In this document: in pieces, positions 47,052 through 47,534 of the stretch | How positions within the stretch are numbered: position 1 is the stretch's first letter | Layout: each line of letters starts with the position of its first letter | DNA from: Bodo saltans | Lineage: Eukaryota; Euglenozoa; Kinetoplastea; Eubodonida; Bodonidae | Length of the DNA stretch: 47,534 nt | Direction: 5' to 3' | Assembly: GCA_001460835.1 (NCBI GenBank) | Contig: CYKH01000587.1 | Span: 1-47,534, forward strand | The notes under the pieces: generated by a model | Seen by the model: only the letters and a program-made list of their open reading frames with translations | Told to the model about the DNA's origin: nothing | Databases searched by the model: none | Made by a program: the position numbers and the translations under genes

Positions 47052-47534
47052 TTGCACACAAATTCACGGACACACTACGCCTTAAATTCAATATTTCTCG
47101 GATTGCTCGATGATAACGGGCAACGCTTGCTCGCCCTTAGCGTATCGCGAAGCACTTGCAAGTTGAGACTGCCACCTCTGCCTACAATGCAGTGGCGAGT
47201 TTCTCTTCGTCGCCCTGCCACCCGAGGGGAAAGTCTGTCCGGCGCCGCGTCCTTCAGCTCCTCAAACATGTGCATTTGGGTGAATGCCACTACACCACTG
47301 ATGTAGGCATTAGTAGCATCTCCAACCTCACCAGGCTCCAAGATGTCAAGTTGGGAAGGTGCGAAAACGCTACCGAGCTTTGTATCGAGAGCATATCAGC
47401 GTTGGCACAACTTCAACGCCTTGAGATGGCGTGCTTCAATCGTACCACTGAAAAGGTCATCCATTGTATTTCCATGCTCTCACAGCTGCGACATCTCTGC
47501 TTGAAGAATTATGTCGTCACGGACAATGATGCTC
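47052..47534 (+). pseudogene. F-box-like / leucine-rich-repeat gene fragment, frame-broken, cut by window end
   Basis: Two frames together look like one protein. The first (about 47076-47185) reads an F-box-like stretch, FLGLLDDNGQRLLALSVSR followed by STCKLRLPPLP. The second, from about 47200 to the window end, reads leucine-rich repeats of the RNI type: VLQLLKHVHLGECHYTTDVG, then ISNLTRLQDVKLGRCENAT, LAQLQRLEMACFNR and LSQLRHLCLKNYVVTDND. No ATG precedes the F-box-like part in its frame, and the frame changes between about 47170 and 47260. It is therefore probably a decayed gene, though the part beyond the window could change this view. Confidence 0.55.

Noticed and set aside
46846-47085. 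Open frame MLFWISLSLL... in the last gap
   Set aside because: No ATG at its start, no family, and it spans the inverted-repeat stretch; it looks random.
1-47534. Virus-like elements, LTR or LINE elements, CRISPR arrays
   Set aside because: No reverse transcriptase, integrase, capsid or regular spacer-repeat pattern was seen in either strand.

Overview
The window looks like nuclear DNA of a kinetoplastid flagellate, most likely a free-living bodonid of the Bodo saltans kind. All recognisable genes lie on the + strand in one head-to-tail run without introns. The gaps between them are short and carry pyrimidine-rich tracts followed by an AG a short way before the start codon, which is the layout expected of a polycistronic unit processed by spliced-leader trans-splicing. 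Further support comes from an 88-residue lysine-rich histone H1 with only SPKK-type repeats and no globular domain, an axonemal dynein heavy chain, and GTLP-type leucine-rich repeats similar to kinetoplastid surface antigens. The species assignment is inference. No virus-like element, CRISPR array, tRNA or rRNA was recognised.

Layout. 1-6093: the 3' part of a very large gene made almost wholly of tandem globin domains, cut by the window edge and ending at a TAA beyond which the globin reading continues in frame for 52 codons. 6443-8575: TMEM260/DUF2723-type protein O-mannosyltransferase. 8690-10702: secretory-pathway protein with a weak PC-esterase/SGNH-like domain. 10984-12423: hypothetical protein with an N-myristoylation signal. 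12651-14021: coiled-coil protein. 14289-17027: large unknown protein. 17238-18505: broken leucine-rich-repeat surface-antigen-like gene. 18659-20698: exonuclease 1. 20966-22360: unknown, possibly mitochondrial. 22524-23003: small two-helix membrane protein. 23300-24760: polytopic membrane protein. 25338-26156: sterol C5-desaturase-type oxidase. 26627-28301: MFSD6-like transporter split by one frameshift. 28591-42534: axonemal (probably outer-arm) dynein heavy chain of 4647 residues. 42956-43717: LicD/fukutin-like transferase. 43902-44480: YceI-like protein. 44603-44869: histone H1. 45335-46681: GT77-type glycosyltransferase. 47052-47534: F-box/leucine-rich-repeat gene fragment, frame-broken and cut by the window end.

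The genes are probably co-transcribed but do not form a functional operon. Several serve the surface or secretory pathway (TMEM260-like, PC-esterase-like, LicD-like, GT77-like and the broken LRR antigen), and one serves the flagellum (dynein). The most unusual item is the polyglobin: about thirteen globin units in sequence, several of which keep the Tyr-B10/Gln-E7/His-F8 set of bacterial-type flavohaemoglobin haem pockets while others have lost the proximal histidine.
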